From: Streptomyces sp. NBC_01481
GTDB taxonomy: Bacteria; Actinomycetota; Actinomycetes; Streptomycetales; Streptomycetaceae
Assembly: GCF_026339995.1 (NCBI RefSeq)
Contig: NZ_JAPEPT010000002.1
Span: forward strand, 1,225,470-1,289,469
Length of the DNA: 64,000 nt
Direction of reading: 5' to 3'
Shown: piece by piece, positions 8,444 through 15,741 of the stretch
Layout of the letters: each line of letters begins with the position of its first letter
Numbering within the stretch: position 1 is the stretch's first letter
Translations under genes and position numbers: made by a program
The notes under the pieces: generated by a model
Database searches by the model: none
What the model was told of the DNA's origin: nothing
Seen by the model: the letters and a program-made list of their open reading frames with translations, nothing else

Positions 8444-10021
8444 ATGGTGTTCCAGAGCGAGTACGCAGATGTCACGCCCGTCACCGAGCCGATCCACGAC
8501 GCGGTGCTCGGCCGGGCAGCCGAGTTCGGCGACGCAATCGCCCTGATCGACGGCGTGAACGGCACCACCGTCACGTACGCGCAGCTCGACCGGTTCCACC
8601 GGCGCATCGCCGCCGCCCTCGCCGACGCGGGCCTGCGCAAGGGCGACGTCCTCGCCCTGCACAGCCCCAACACCGTCGCCTACCCCTCCGTCTTCTACGG
8701 GGCCACCCGCGCCGGCGCCTCGGTCACCACCGTGCATCCGCTCGCCACGTCGGAGGAGTTCGCCAAGCAGCTGCGTGACTCCTCCGCCCGCTGGATCGTC
8801 ACCGTCTCACCGCTGCTCGAAGTCGCCCGCAGGGCCGCCGAACTGGCCGCGGGCATCGAGGAGATCTTCGTCTGCGACCGCGCCGACGGGCATGTGAGCA
8901 TCCTCGACATGCTCGGCGGGACCGCACCCGAGTCGGACGTCGTCATCGACCCGGCGAAGGACATCGCCGCCCTGCCGTACTCCTCGGGCACCACCGGCAT
9001 CCCCAAGGGAGTGATGCTCACGCACCGCTCCATCGCCACCAACCTCGCCCAGCTCCACCCGCTGATGCCGATGGATCCCGGCGACCGCATCCTCGCCGTA
9101 CTGCCGTTCTTCCACATCTACGGACTCACCGCGCTGATGAACGCGCCGCTGCGGCAGGGCGCCACCGTCGTCGTCCTGCCCCGCTTCGAGCTGGAGACCT
9201 TCCTCGCGGCGATCGAGACGCACCGCATCAACGCCATCTACGTCGCCCCGCCGATCGTCCTCGCCCTCGCCAAGCACCCGGCCGTCGCGAAGTTCGACCT
9301 GTCCTCGCTGGAATACATCATCTGCTCGGCCGCACCCCTGGACGCCGAGCTGGCCGCGGCCTGCTCCAAGCGGCTCGGGCTGCCGCCCATCGGCCAGGCG
9401 TACGGCATGACCGAACTCTCGCCCGGCACCCACCTCGTCCCCAAGGGCGCCGAGAACCCGCCGCCCGGCACCGTCGGCAAACTCATCGCGTCGACCGAGA
9501 TGCGGATCTGCTCCCTCGACGACCCCGGCAAGGACGCCGCACCCGGCGAGGAGGGCGAGATCGCGATCCGCGGCCCGCAGGTGATGAAGGGCTATCTCGG
9601 ACGCCCCGAGGACACCGGCCGCATGATCGACGCCGACGGCTGGCTGCACACCGGCGACATAGGCCGGGTCGACGACGGCTGGCTCTTCGTCGTCGACCGG
9701 GTCAAGGAGCTCATCAAGTACAAGGGCTTCCAGGTCGCGCCCGCCGAGCTGGAGGCACTGCTGCTCACCCACGAGGGCATAGCGGACGCGGCGGTGATCG
9801 GTGTGTACGACGAGAACGGGAACGAGATCCCCAAGGCGTACGTCGTACGGCAGCCGGCCGCCGAAGATCTCAGTGAGGACGGCATCATCGGCTTTGTCGC
9901 CGAGCGCGTCGCGCCGTACAAGAAGATCCGCCGCGTCGAATTCATCGGCGCGGTTCCCCGCGCGGTGTCGGGAAAGATCCTCAGGCGTGAACTGAGGGAC
10001 CGGGAGAGGGAGAACACGTGA
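8444..10021 (+). CDS. acyl-CoA ligase, 4-coumarate-CoA ligase-like AMP-forming enzyme
   Basis: A 525-residue adenylate-forming ligase that activates a carboxylic acid to its CoA thioester. Motifs in order: PYSSGTTGIPKGVMLTH (about residues 178-194) for ATP binding, GQAYGMTELSPGTH (about 316-329), the HTGDIG aspartate segment, and KELIKYKGFQVAPAELE in the C-terminal lid, followed by the catalytic lysine region SGKILRREL at the C-terminus. It lies 48 bases after the dehydrogenase, the largest gap in the operon, and its stop overlaps the GTG of the hydratase gene. It probably supplies the pathway's entry CoA ester. The acid it prefers cannot be read from the sequence. Confidence 0.9.
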   Translation: MVFQSEYADVTPVTEPIHDAVLGRAAEFGDAIALIDGVNGTTVTYAQLDRFHRRIAAALADAGLRKGDVLALHSPNTVAYPSVFYGATRAGASVTTVHPLATSEEFAKQLRDSSARWIVTVSPLLEVARRAAELAAGIEEIFVCDRADGHVSILDMLGGTAPESDVVIDPAKDIAALPYSSGTTGIPKGVMLTHRSIATNLAQLHPLMPMDPGDRILAVLPFFHIYGLTALMNAPLRQGATVVVLPRFELETFLAAIETHRINAIYVAPPIVLALAKHPAVAKFDLSSLEYIICSAAPLDAELAAACSKRLGLPPIGQAYGMTELSPGTHLVPKGAENPPPGTVGKLIASTEMRICSLDDPGKDAAPGEEGEIAIRGPQVMKGYLGRPEDTGRMIDADGWLHTGDIGRVDDGWLFVVDRVKELIKYKGFQVAPAELEALLLTHEGIADAAVIGVYDENGNEIPKAYVVRQPAAEDLSEDGIIGFVAERVAPYKKIRRVEFIGAVPRAVSGKILRRELRDRERENT

Positions 10022-10788
10022 CGGAAAGCCTGCCGGAAGGCATGACGGAACGCCCGCCGCTGGTCGTCACCGCACACGAACGCGGCATCGCCACCCTGAC
10101 GCTGGACTCGCCGGACAACCGCAACGCCCTGTCGGCGCGGCTGGTCGGCGAGCTGGCGCAGGCGCTGGCGGACTGCGCCAAGGACGAGTCCGTACGGGCC
10201 GTGGTGCTCACCCACACCGGGTCTACGTTCAGCGCGGGCGCGGACCTGAAGGCCCCGCCCAACCCGTACACCTTCGTCGGCCTGCTGCGGCAGATCGTCA
10301 CCCTGCCCAAACCGGTCGTCGCCCGCGTCACCGGGCACGTCCGGGCGGGTGGCCTCGGTCTGCTCGGGGCGTGCGACATCGCGGCCGGCGCCACGGGCGC
10401 GGACTTCGCGTTCACGGAGGTACGCATCGGGGTCGCGCCCGCCGTCATCTCCCTGCCCCTGCTGCCGCGCATGGACCCGCGCGCTGCCGAGCGCTACTAC
10501 CTCACCGGTGAGCGTTTCGACGCGGCCGAGGCGGCCCGCACGGGACTGCTCACCCTCGCCGCCGACGACGTGGACGCGGCGCTCGCCCCGGTGCTCGACG
10601 GGCTGCGCAGAGCATCCCCGCAGGGCCTCGCCGCGTCGAAGGAACTGCTCGCGGCCAGGGTGCTGGAGGCCTTCGACCGGGACGCGGAGGACCTGGTCCA
10701 GCGCTCGGCGTCCCTCTTCGCGTCCGCCGAGGCCCGCGAGGGGATGACGGCCTTCCTCGAACGACGGGACCCCGCATGGGTGTGGTGA
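10018..10788 (+). CDS. enoyl-CoA hydratase/isomerase family protein
   Basis: A 256-residue crotonase-fold protein. FSAGADLKAPP (about residues 71-81) and AGGLGLLGACDIA (about 111-123) form the oxyanion hole typical of the family. The GTG start overlaps the ligase stop, and the last 13 bases overlap the TetR gene. In liu/atu pathways this position is taken by the methylglutaconyl-CoA or isohexenylglutaconyl-CoA hydratase that acts after carboxylation, which fits the neighbouring carboxylase. Confidence 0.88.
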   Translation: MTESLPEGMTERPPLVVTAHERGIATLTLDSPDNRNALSARLVGELAQALADCAKDESVRAVVLTHTGSTFSAGADLKAPPNPYTFVGLLRQIVTLPKPVVARVTGHVRAGGLGLLGACDIAAGATGADFAFTEVRIGVAPAVISLPLLPRMDPRAAERYYLTGERFDAAEAARTGLLTLAADDVDAALAPVLDGLRRASPQGLAASKELLAARVLEAFDRDAEDLVQRSASLFASAEAREGMTAFLERRDPAWVW

Positions 10789-11354
10789 CCTCCCCCAAGC
10801 AGGACCGCAGCCGGGCGACCCGGCAGCGGCTCCTGGAGGCCGCGGTGTCCTGCCTCGCCGAACACGGCTGGGCGGGCTCCACCGTCTCGGTGGTCGCAGA
10901 GCGGGCGGGAGTGTCACGGGGCGCGGCGCAGCACCACTTCCCGACCAGGGAGGACCTGTTCACAGCGGCCGTCGAGTACGTCGCGGAAGAGCGCTCGCAG
11001 GCACTGGCAGCGCTCCCCACGCAGGACCGCGCGGCAGTCGTCGCGGCCCTCGTCGACCTCTACACGGGCCCGCTGTTCCGGGCCGCCCTGCATCTGTGGG
11101 TCGCGGCATCCAACGAGGAGCAGCTGCGCTCACGGGTCACGGAACTGGAGGCCCGGGTCGGCCGCGAGACCCACCGGATCGCGGTCCAGCTGCTGGAGGT
11201 CGACGAGTCCGTGCCCGGGGTGCGGGAGACGGTCCAGGGCGTGCTGGACATGGCCCGCGGGCTGGGCCTGGCGAATCTGCTGACGGACGACGCGGCACGG
11301 CGGAAGCGGGTGGTGGCGCAGTGGGCGGCACTGCTGGAGGAGGCGCTGGGCTGA
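10776..11354 (+). CDS. TetR/AcrR-family transcriptional regulator, likely operon repressor
   Basis: A 192-residue protein with an N-terminal TetR helix-turn-helix (about residues 12-58: RATRQRLLEAAVSCLAEHG, then VVAERAGVSRGAAQHHFPTREDLF) and a C-terminal ligand/dimer domain (TetR_C type). It starts inside the end of the hydratase gene, so it is co-transcribed with the catabolic genes. This matches the AtuR arrangement, where a TetR repressor is encoded with the genes it controls and is released by a pathway acyl-CoA. The probable target is the palindrome at 858-875. Confidence 0.9.
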   Translation: MGVVTSPKQDRSRATRQRLLEAAVSCLAEHGWAGSTVSVVAERAGVSRGAAQHHFPTREDLFTAAVEYVAEERSQALAALPTQDRAAVVAALVDLYTGPLFRAALHLWVAASNEEQLRSRVTELEARVGRETHRIAVQLLEVDESVPGVRETVQGVLDMARGLGLANLLTDDAARRKRVVAQWAALLEEALG

Positions 11355-11363
11355 AACGTATCT

Positions 11364-11393
11364 GCATACTGCGGTATGCGTCTTTGGGTATGC
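11364..11393. promoter_or_regulatory. GTATGC half-site cluster, probable TA operator
   Basis: GCATAC at 11364-11369 faces GTATGC at 11374-11379 with four bases between, and a third half-site GTATGC follows at 11388-11393, 14 bases on from the second. The cluster ends just before the antitoxin ATG. Repeated short half-sites are how ribbon-helix-helix antitoxins usually autoregulate. Confidence 0.6.
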
Positions 11394-11400
11394 TCATCTC

Positions 11401-11652
11401 ATGGCTGACACGATGCGCATCACGGTGACGCTCCCGACAGAGCAGGTGGCGGAGCTGAAGAAGCTGACCGACAACGTGTCCGCCTTCGTCGCTGACGCGG
11501 TAGCCCACGAGATAAGGCACCGGCTGCTCGGTGAAGAACTTCGGCGCTACGAGGAAGAGCACGGCGCCTTCACCGAGGAGGAACTCGCTGAGGCACGCGC
11601 TGAGATCGCCGACGCGCTCAGCCCCGATCATCCGATGACGGAGGCAGCGTGA
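11401..11652 (+). CDS. type II antitoxin, ribbon-helix-helix-like
   Basis: An 83-residue protein. The start RITVTLPTEQVAELKKL fits a ribbon-helix-helix beta strand and helix, followed by a second helix VSAFVADAVAHEIRHRLL; the C-terminus is acidic (about residues 45-83), as expected for the disordered toxin-binding tail. Its stop overlaps the GTG start of the PIN-domain gene (GTGA). It should bind and neutralise that toxin and bind the operator just upstream. Confidence 0.8.
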   Translation: MADTMRITVTLPTEQVAELKKLTDNVSAFVADAVAHEIRHRLLGEELRRYEEEHGAFTEEELAEARAEIADALSPDHPMTEAA

Positions 11653-12050
11653 GCAGCCCTCTCAACACCGTCGTCCTGGACTCCGAGGGGCTATCGGCGT
11701 GGATCGCGCAGGACCGGAAGATCACGTCGAAGATCCAAGTCTTCTATGAGAACGGCATCGGCCTGGTCGTCGGTGCCAACACCATCGTCGAGGTCATACA
11801 CGCCGGGGTGAACCTCCCCCGGCTCCAATGGCTGCTGTCGCGGGTGAAGGTGGAGCCCGTCACCGAGCAGTCCGCCAAGGCCGCCGCCCGCCTCCTCAAG
11901 GACACCGGTCTGCACGGGCACAAGTACGCCATCGACGCGATCGTCGCGGAGATGGCGCTGCGCCAGCCCGGGCCGGTCCTGATGCTGACGTCCGACCTCG
12001 ATGACATGGCCCGGCTGTGCGGAGGCCGGGTCCGGCTCATGGGCATCTGA
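11649..12050 (+). CDS. PIN-domain toxin (VapC-like ribonuclease)
   Basis: A 133-residue PIN domain. Conserved acidic positions appear as Asp in VVLDSEGLS (near residue 10), Glu in NTIVEVIHAG (near 40), Asp in YAIDAIVAEM (near 99) and Asp in LMLTSDLDD (near 117). Such residues coordinate Mg2+/Mn2+ for single-strand RNA cleavage. The overlap with the antitoxin gene supports a classic TA pair. The RNA target is unknown, and sequence details do not identify a particular VapBC subfamily. Confidence 0.85.
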   Translation: MSSPLNTVVLDSEGLSAWIAQDRKITSKIQVFYENGIGLVVGANTIVEVIHAGVNLPRLQWLLSRVKVEPVTEQSAKAAARLLKDTGLHGHKYAIDAIVAEMALRQPGPVLMLTSDLDDMARLCGGRVRLMGI

Positions 12051-12114
12051 CGCCCGTTCCCGGCCTGTGACCCGGGCCATCACGGTTCCGCCCGCTCCGC
12101 AGTACCCTGGGCGA

Positions 12115-12189
12115 ATGCTTCTGCTCGTACGACGCCGCCACGTGGACTACGTCCGCGTCACGAGCATGGGCTGTCCGCGCTCCGTCTGA
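12115..12189 (+). CDS. short leader peptide (24 residues) with RRRHVD motif
   Basis: The ORF encodes MLLLVRRRHVDYVRVTSMG followed by CPRSV. The pattern of basic residues, His-x-Asp, Arg-Val and a single late Cys matches the short 'putative leader peptide' class I remember from Streptomyces, often found before sulfur-related genes; that is recall only. Its last codons and stop lie inside a strong hairpin (12168-12204). The next gene, an oxygenase, begins 93 bases later. Confidence 0.6.
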   Translation: MLLLVRRRHVDYVRVTSMGCPRSV

Positions 12190-12204
12190 CCCAGCGCACA
12201 GCCC
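12168..12204 (+). promoter_or_regulatory. leader hairpin overlapping the leader peptide's Cys codon and stop
   Basis: GGGCTGT (12168-12174) pairs with ACAGCCC (12198-12204), and GCGCT (12177-12181) with AGCGC (12193-12197), leaving only a two-base bulge and an 11-base loop. The single Cys codon is in the left arm and the stop is in the loop, so a translating ribosome would disrupt the stem. No U-tract follows, so attenuation by Rho or by folding is more likely than a classic terminator. Confidence 0.55.
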
Positions 12205-12281
12205 CCTCTCCACCCGGCACCTGTGGCCCCCGCCCCACCCCTGGCGGCCCCACGGACCCCGTACACCCCGCGGATGCATCC

Positions 12282-13307
12282 ATGTCGTACCTTCAGCTCC
12301 CCGTCATCGACCTCTCGGCCGCCGACCGCGGCCCCCAGGCCCGGGCCCTGCTGCACGCCCAGCTGCACAGTGCCGCCCACGACGTCGGCTTCTTCCAGCT
12401 CACCGGCCACGGCGTCACCGAGGCCGAAACCGCCGCCCTCACCAGCGCCATGCGGGCCTTCTTCGCGCTGCCCGAAGCCGACCGGCTCGCCATCGACAAC
12501 ATCAACTCGCCGCACTTCCGCGGCTACACGCGCATCGGCGACGAACGCACCGGCGGCGCCCAGGACTGGCGCGACCAGCTCGACATCGGCGCCGAACGGC
12601 CCGCCCACGTGCCCGGCCCCGGCGAACCCGCCTACTGGTGGCTGCAGGGCCCCAACCAGTGGCCCGCCGCCCTGCCCGAACTGCGTACCGCCGCACTCAC
12701 CTGGATCGACCGGCTCAGCTCCGTCGCCGACAGGCTGCTGCACGAACTGCTCGCCGCCATCGGCGCGCCCCCCGGCTTCTACGACGACGTCTTCGGCGAC
12801 CGCGCCCACCTCCACCTCAAGCTGGTGCGCTACCCGGGCAGCGGCCCCGACGGCGGCCAGGGCGTCGGCGCCCACAAGGACTACGGCTTCCTCACGCTGC
12901 TGCACCAGGACGAGATAGGCGGACTCCAGGTCGAGCGCGGCGACGGGCAGTTCCACGAGGTGCCGCCGCTGCCCGGTGCCTTCGTCGTCAACCTCGGCGA
13001 ACTCCTCGAAGTCGCCACCAACGGCTACCTCAAGGCCACCAACCACCGCGTGGTCAGCCCGCCCGGAGCCGTCGAGCGTTACTCCGTGCCGTTCTTCTAC
13101 AACCCGCGCCTGGACGCCCGTATCGAACCGCTGCCCTTCCCGTACGCGGCGAACGCGCCGGGCGTGACGGCGGACCCCGCGAACCCGCTGTTCGCGGAGT
13201 ACGGCCGCAACGAACTCAAGGGGAAACTGCGGGCACACCCGCTGGTCGCCGCCCGCCACCACGCGGACCTGCTGAACCAGGAGCGTCAGCCCGCGATGTC
13301 CTCGTAA
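12282..13307 (+). CDS. isopenicillin N synthase-family 2-oxoglutarate/Fe(II) oxygenase
   Basis: A 341-residue protein with the DIOX_N domain followed by a jelly-roll 2OG-Fe(II) core. The iron ligands appear as His-x-Asp in GAHKDYGFLTLL (about residues 200-211) and a distal His in ATNHRVVSPPG (about 251-261); the Arg-x-Ser pair in ERYSVPFF would bind 2-oxoglutarate. Similar proteins are common in Streptomyces primary-metabolism regions and are not tied to beta-lactam genes. It runs tail-to-tail with the citrate synthase gene, overlapping it by 22 bases. Expression is probably governed by the upstream leader peptide and hairpin. Substrate unknown. Confidence 0.88.
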   Translation: MSYLQLPVIDLSAADRGPQARALLHAQLHSAAHDVGFFQLTGHGVTEAETAALTSAMRAFFALPEADRLAIDNINSPHFRGYTRIGDERTGGAQDWRDQLDIGAERPAHVPGPGEPAYWWLQGPNQWPAALPELRTAALTWIDRLSSVADRLLHELLAAIGAPPGFYDDVFGDRAHLHLKLVRYPGSGPDGGQGVGAHKDYGFLTLLHQDEIGGLQVERGDGQFHEVPPLPGAFVVNLGELLEVATNGYLKATNHRVVSPPGAVERYSVPFFYNPRLDARIEPLPFPYAANAPGVTADPANPLFAEYGRNELKGKLRAHPLVAARHHADLLNQERQPAMSS

Positions 13308-14386
13308 CCGACGATCTCGCGCGGGTCCCGCGCCGCAGGGCCGACATAGCGCGCCGACGGCCGCACCAGGCGGCCCGTGCTCTTCTGCTCCAGGATGTGC
13401 GCCGACCATCCGGCCGTACGGGCACAGGTGAACATCGACGTGAACATGTGCGCCGGGATCTCCGCGAAGTCCAGCATGATCGCCGCCCAGAACTCCACGT
13501 TCGTCGCCAGAACCCGGTCAGGGCGCCGATTGTGCAGCTCGTCCAGCGCGGCCCGCTCCAGCGCCTCGGCCACCTCGAACCGCGGCGCGTCCAGCTCCTT
13601 GGCCGTACGGCGCAGGACCCGCGCCCGCGGGTCCTCGGCGCGGTAGACCCGGTGCCCGAAGCCCATCAGCCGCTCGCCCTTGTCCAGCGCCCGCTTCACA
13701 TACGCCGTCGCATCTCCCGTGCGCTCGATCTCCTCGATCATCCCGAGCACACGGGAGGGAGCACCACCGTGCAGCGGCCCCGACATGGCACCCACCGCGC
13801 CCGAGAGCGCCGCCGCGACATCCGCGCCCGTGGAAGCGATCACGCGCGCCGTGAACGTGGAGGCGTTCATGCCGTGCTCGGCGGCCGAGGTCCAGTACGC
13901 GTCCACAGCCTTGACGTGCCGCGGGTCCGGCTCACCGCGCCAGCGGATCATGAACCGCTCCACGACGGACTCCGCCTTGTCGATCTCACTCTGCGGCACC
14001 ATCGGCAGCCCCTGGCCGCGCGCCGACTGCGCGACGTACGACAGCGCCATCACCGCGGCACGGGCCAGATCGTCACGGGCCTGCGCCTCGTCGATGTCCA
14101 GCAGCGGCTTCAGACCCCACACCGGGGCGAGCATCGCCAGCGCAGACTGCACATCGACACGGATGTCACCGGAGTGCACGGGAATCGGGAACGGCTCGGC
14201 GGCCGGCAGACCGGGGTTGAACGCGCCGTCGACCAGCAGCCCCCACACATTCCCGAACCCGACATGGCCGACAAGATCCTCGATGTCGACACCTCGGTAG
14301 CGCAGGGAGCCGCCCTCCTTGTCGGGTTCGGCGATCTCCGTCTCGAACGCGACGACTCCTTCGAGTCCAGGTACGAAGTCGGACAT
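13286..14386 (-). CDS. citrate synthase 2 / 2-methylcitrate synthase family
   Basis: A 366-residue type I citrate synthase of the short bacterial type. It contains [12 protein letters not shown] near the N-terminus, [11 protein letters not shown] (about residues 201-211) with a catalytic His, and [18 protein letters not shown] (about 243-260) carrying the second catalytic His and the Asp pair. I chose the ATG at 14386 because AGGAG lies nine bases upstream and the family starts there; the longer frame has no such site. It may condense acetyl- or propionyl-CoA with oxaloacetate. Adjacent to a divergent pdxH, an order I recall from S. coelicolor. Confidence 0.92.
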   Translation of the reverse strand: MSDFVPGLEGVVAFETEIAEPDKEGGSLRYRGVDIEDLVGHVGFGNVWGLLVDGAFNPGLPAAEPFPIPVHSGDIRVDVQSALAMLAPVWGLKPLLDIDEAQARDDLARAAVMALSYVAQSARGQGLPMVPQSEIDKAESVVERFMIRWRGEPDPRHVKAVDAYWTSAAEHGMNASTFTARVIASTGADVAAALSGAVGAMSGPLHGGAPSRVLGMIEEIERTGDATAYVKRALDKGERLMGFGHRVYRAEDPRARVLRRTAKELDAPRFEVAEALERAALDELHNRRPDRVLATNVEFWAAIMLDFAEIPAHMFTSMFTCARTAGWSAHILEQKSTGRLVRPSARYVGPAARDPREIVGYEDIAG

Positions 14387-14657
14387 CAGGCGGCTCCTCA
14401 AGATGTGTACGACGAGCAGGGGTCGGAGTGGATCTGTCACTCCGGTGATGCCCCGTGCGGGAGGTGGTCACCCAACCGTCGGGGAGGCAGGCACGATATC
14501 CCCTGCTGTAGGGAGGCCACAGCGGCCCGACCCAAGATTTTGGCGGGTCCGCCTCATGCGGGGAAGCGTGACATCCGGCACACTGCCCCATTCCGGACGG
14601 GAAGGATTAGCGGCACTCCGTGCCGGGCAAACTCGGCCCTTGCGGCAATATGGCTCC

Positions 14658-15374
14658 GTGACCGACCACGCCGCCCCGAACCCGGTTCCCGACGCCCCGC
14701 AGCCCGATCCGCTCCCGTACGACCCCGCCGTCATGCGCAAGCAGTACCGCTCCACACCGCTCCTGGAGACGGATCTGGCCGACGACCCCATGGAACAGTT
14801 CGCCCACTGGTTCGAGGAGGCCGCGTTCGCCGGTCTGCACGAACCGAACGCCATGATCGTCTCCACCGCCACACCCGACGGCCACCCCTCCTCGCGCACG
14901 GTGCTGCTGAAGCAGTACGACGCGCACGGCTTCGTCTTCTACACCAACTACGGCTCCCGCAAGGGCCAGGAACTTGCCGCAAACCCGCACGTCTCCCTGC
15001 TCTTCCCCTGGCACCCACTGGCCCGCCAGGTCATTGTCACGGGCACGGCGGCCCGCATCGGCCGCGACGAGACGGCCGCGTACTTCCGCAGCCGCCCGCA
15101 CGGCTCGCAGCTGGGCGCCTGGGCGAGTGAACAGTCCTCGGTGATCGGCTCGCGCGACGACCTGCTGCGCAGATACGAGGAACTGGCAACCCGCTACCCC
15201 GAGGGCGAACAGATCCCGGCCCCGCCGGAGTGGGGCGGCTACCGGGTCGAACCGCAGGCGATGGAGTTCTGGCAGGGCCACGAGAACCGGCTGCACGACA
15301 GGCTGCGGTATGTCGGTACGGGGGCGGATGAGGCGGAGGCGGCGTCGTGGCGGGTGGAGCGGCTGGCGCCGTGA
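14658..15374 (+). CDS. pdxH: pyridoxamine 5'-phosphate oxidase
   Basis: A 238-residue FMN-dependent oxidase that converts pyridoxine or pyridoxamine 5'-phosphate to PLP. Visible signatures are [21 protein letters not shown] (FMN/PLP-binding strand pair, about residues 79-99), [17 protein letters not shown], and the C-terminal [14 protein letters not shown] segment that is diagnostic for the PdxH dimer and FMN site. The start is a GTG at 14658; the frame stays open upstream without a good start. It is divergent from the citrate synthase gene, with about 270 bases between. Confidence 0.95.
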   Translation: MTDHAAPNPVPDAPQPDPLPYDPAVMRKQYRSTPLLETDLADDPMEQFAHWFEEAAFAGLHEPNAMIVSTATPDGHPSSRTVLLKQYDAHGFVFYTNYGSRKGQELAANPHVSLLFPWHPLARQVIVTGTAARIGRDETAAYFRSRPHGSQLGAWASEQSSVIGSRDDLLRRYEELATRYPEGEQIPAPPEWGGYRVEPQAMEFWQGHENRLHDRLRYVGTGADEAEAASWRVERLAP

Positions 15375-15400
15375 CGTCCGGGTGCCCGTAAAACGCAGAA

Positions 15401-15463
15401 ACCCGCGGGCTCTGGTCCCTCCTTGCGGAGGAGCCGGCCGGACTTACCGGCGAGCCCGCGGGT
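15401..15463. terminator. large stem with ACCCGCGGGCTC arms, end of small minus-strand transcript and pdxH
   Basis: ACCCGCGGGCTC at 15401-15412 pairs perfectly with GAGCCCGCGGGT at 15452-15463. The loop contains two more small stems, including GCCGG/CCGGC. On the minus strand the stem is followed by TTTCTGCGTTTT, giving a U-rich end for the small transcript described next; on the plus strand it ends pdxH. Confidence 0.7.
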
Positions 15464-15527
15464 CGGTGACTGCTTGGAATTTCGGCCGACGGTCAGTCGG
15501 CTGCACACAGAGTGCGACGACGGGCGG

Positions 15528-15566
15528 TCAGCCCGCAGCCACCTCACGAGTCCGAGAAGAAATCAC
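15528..15566 (-). CDS. 12-codon ORF in a small minus-strand transcript
   Basis: A GTG preceded at ideal distance by AAAGGAGG, a near-perfect anti-16S match, opens the frame VISSRTREVAAG and a stop. An upstream in-frame ATG at 15587 would give 19 residues (MKGGAPE in front) but would place the Shine-Dalgarno inside the coding region. Upstream lies a credible sigma-70-type promoter, and downstream a terminator, so this looks like a genuine independent short transcript. Function unknown; it could be a leader that now has no following gene, a tiny protein or a dual-function sRNA. Confidence 0.5.
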   Translation of the reverse strand: MISSRTREVAAG

Positions 15567-15598
15567 TTCCGGAGCACCTCCTTTCATGTGTGCCCCAC

Positions 15599-15627
15599 AC
15601 CTTAGGAACCGGTCCGGGACCTCACAA
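15599..15627 (-). promoter_or_regulatory. sigma-70-type promoter for the small minus-strand transcript
   Basis: Reading on the minus strand, TTGTGA (15627-15622) is followed after 17 bases by TAAGGT (15604-15599). The expected start of transcription is near 15592, a few bases before the AAAGGAGG ribosome-binding site. Predicted transcript length to the terminator is roughly 190-200 nt. Confidence 0.5.
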
Positions 15628-15741
15628 GCGAATTTCCGGGTGGCAACGATTTCCGGGAACAGGGTGTGTCCTGCGTCACGTTCCAGTTGAATGATCTGAC
15701 GTGCACAGTTCGCGCGGACACGTCCTGCCAGGGGGTTCAGG

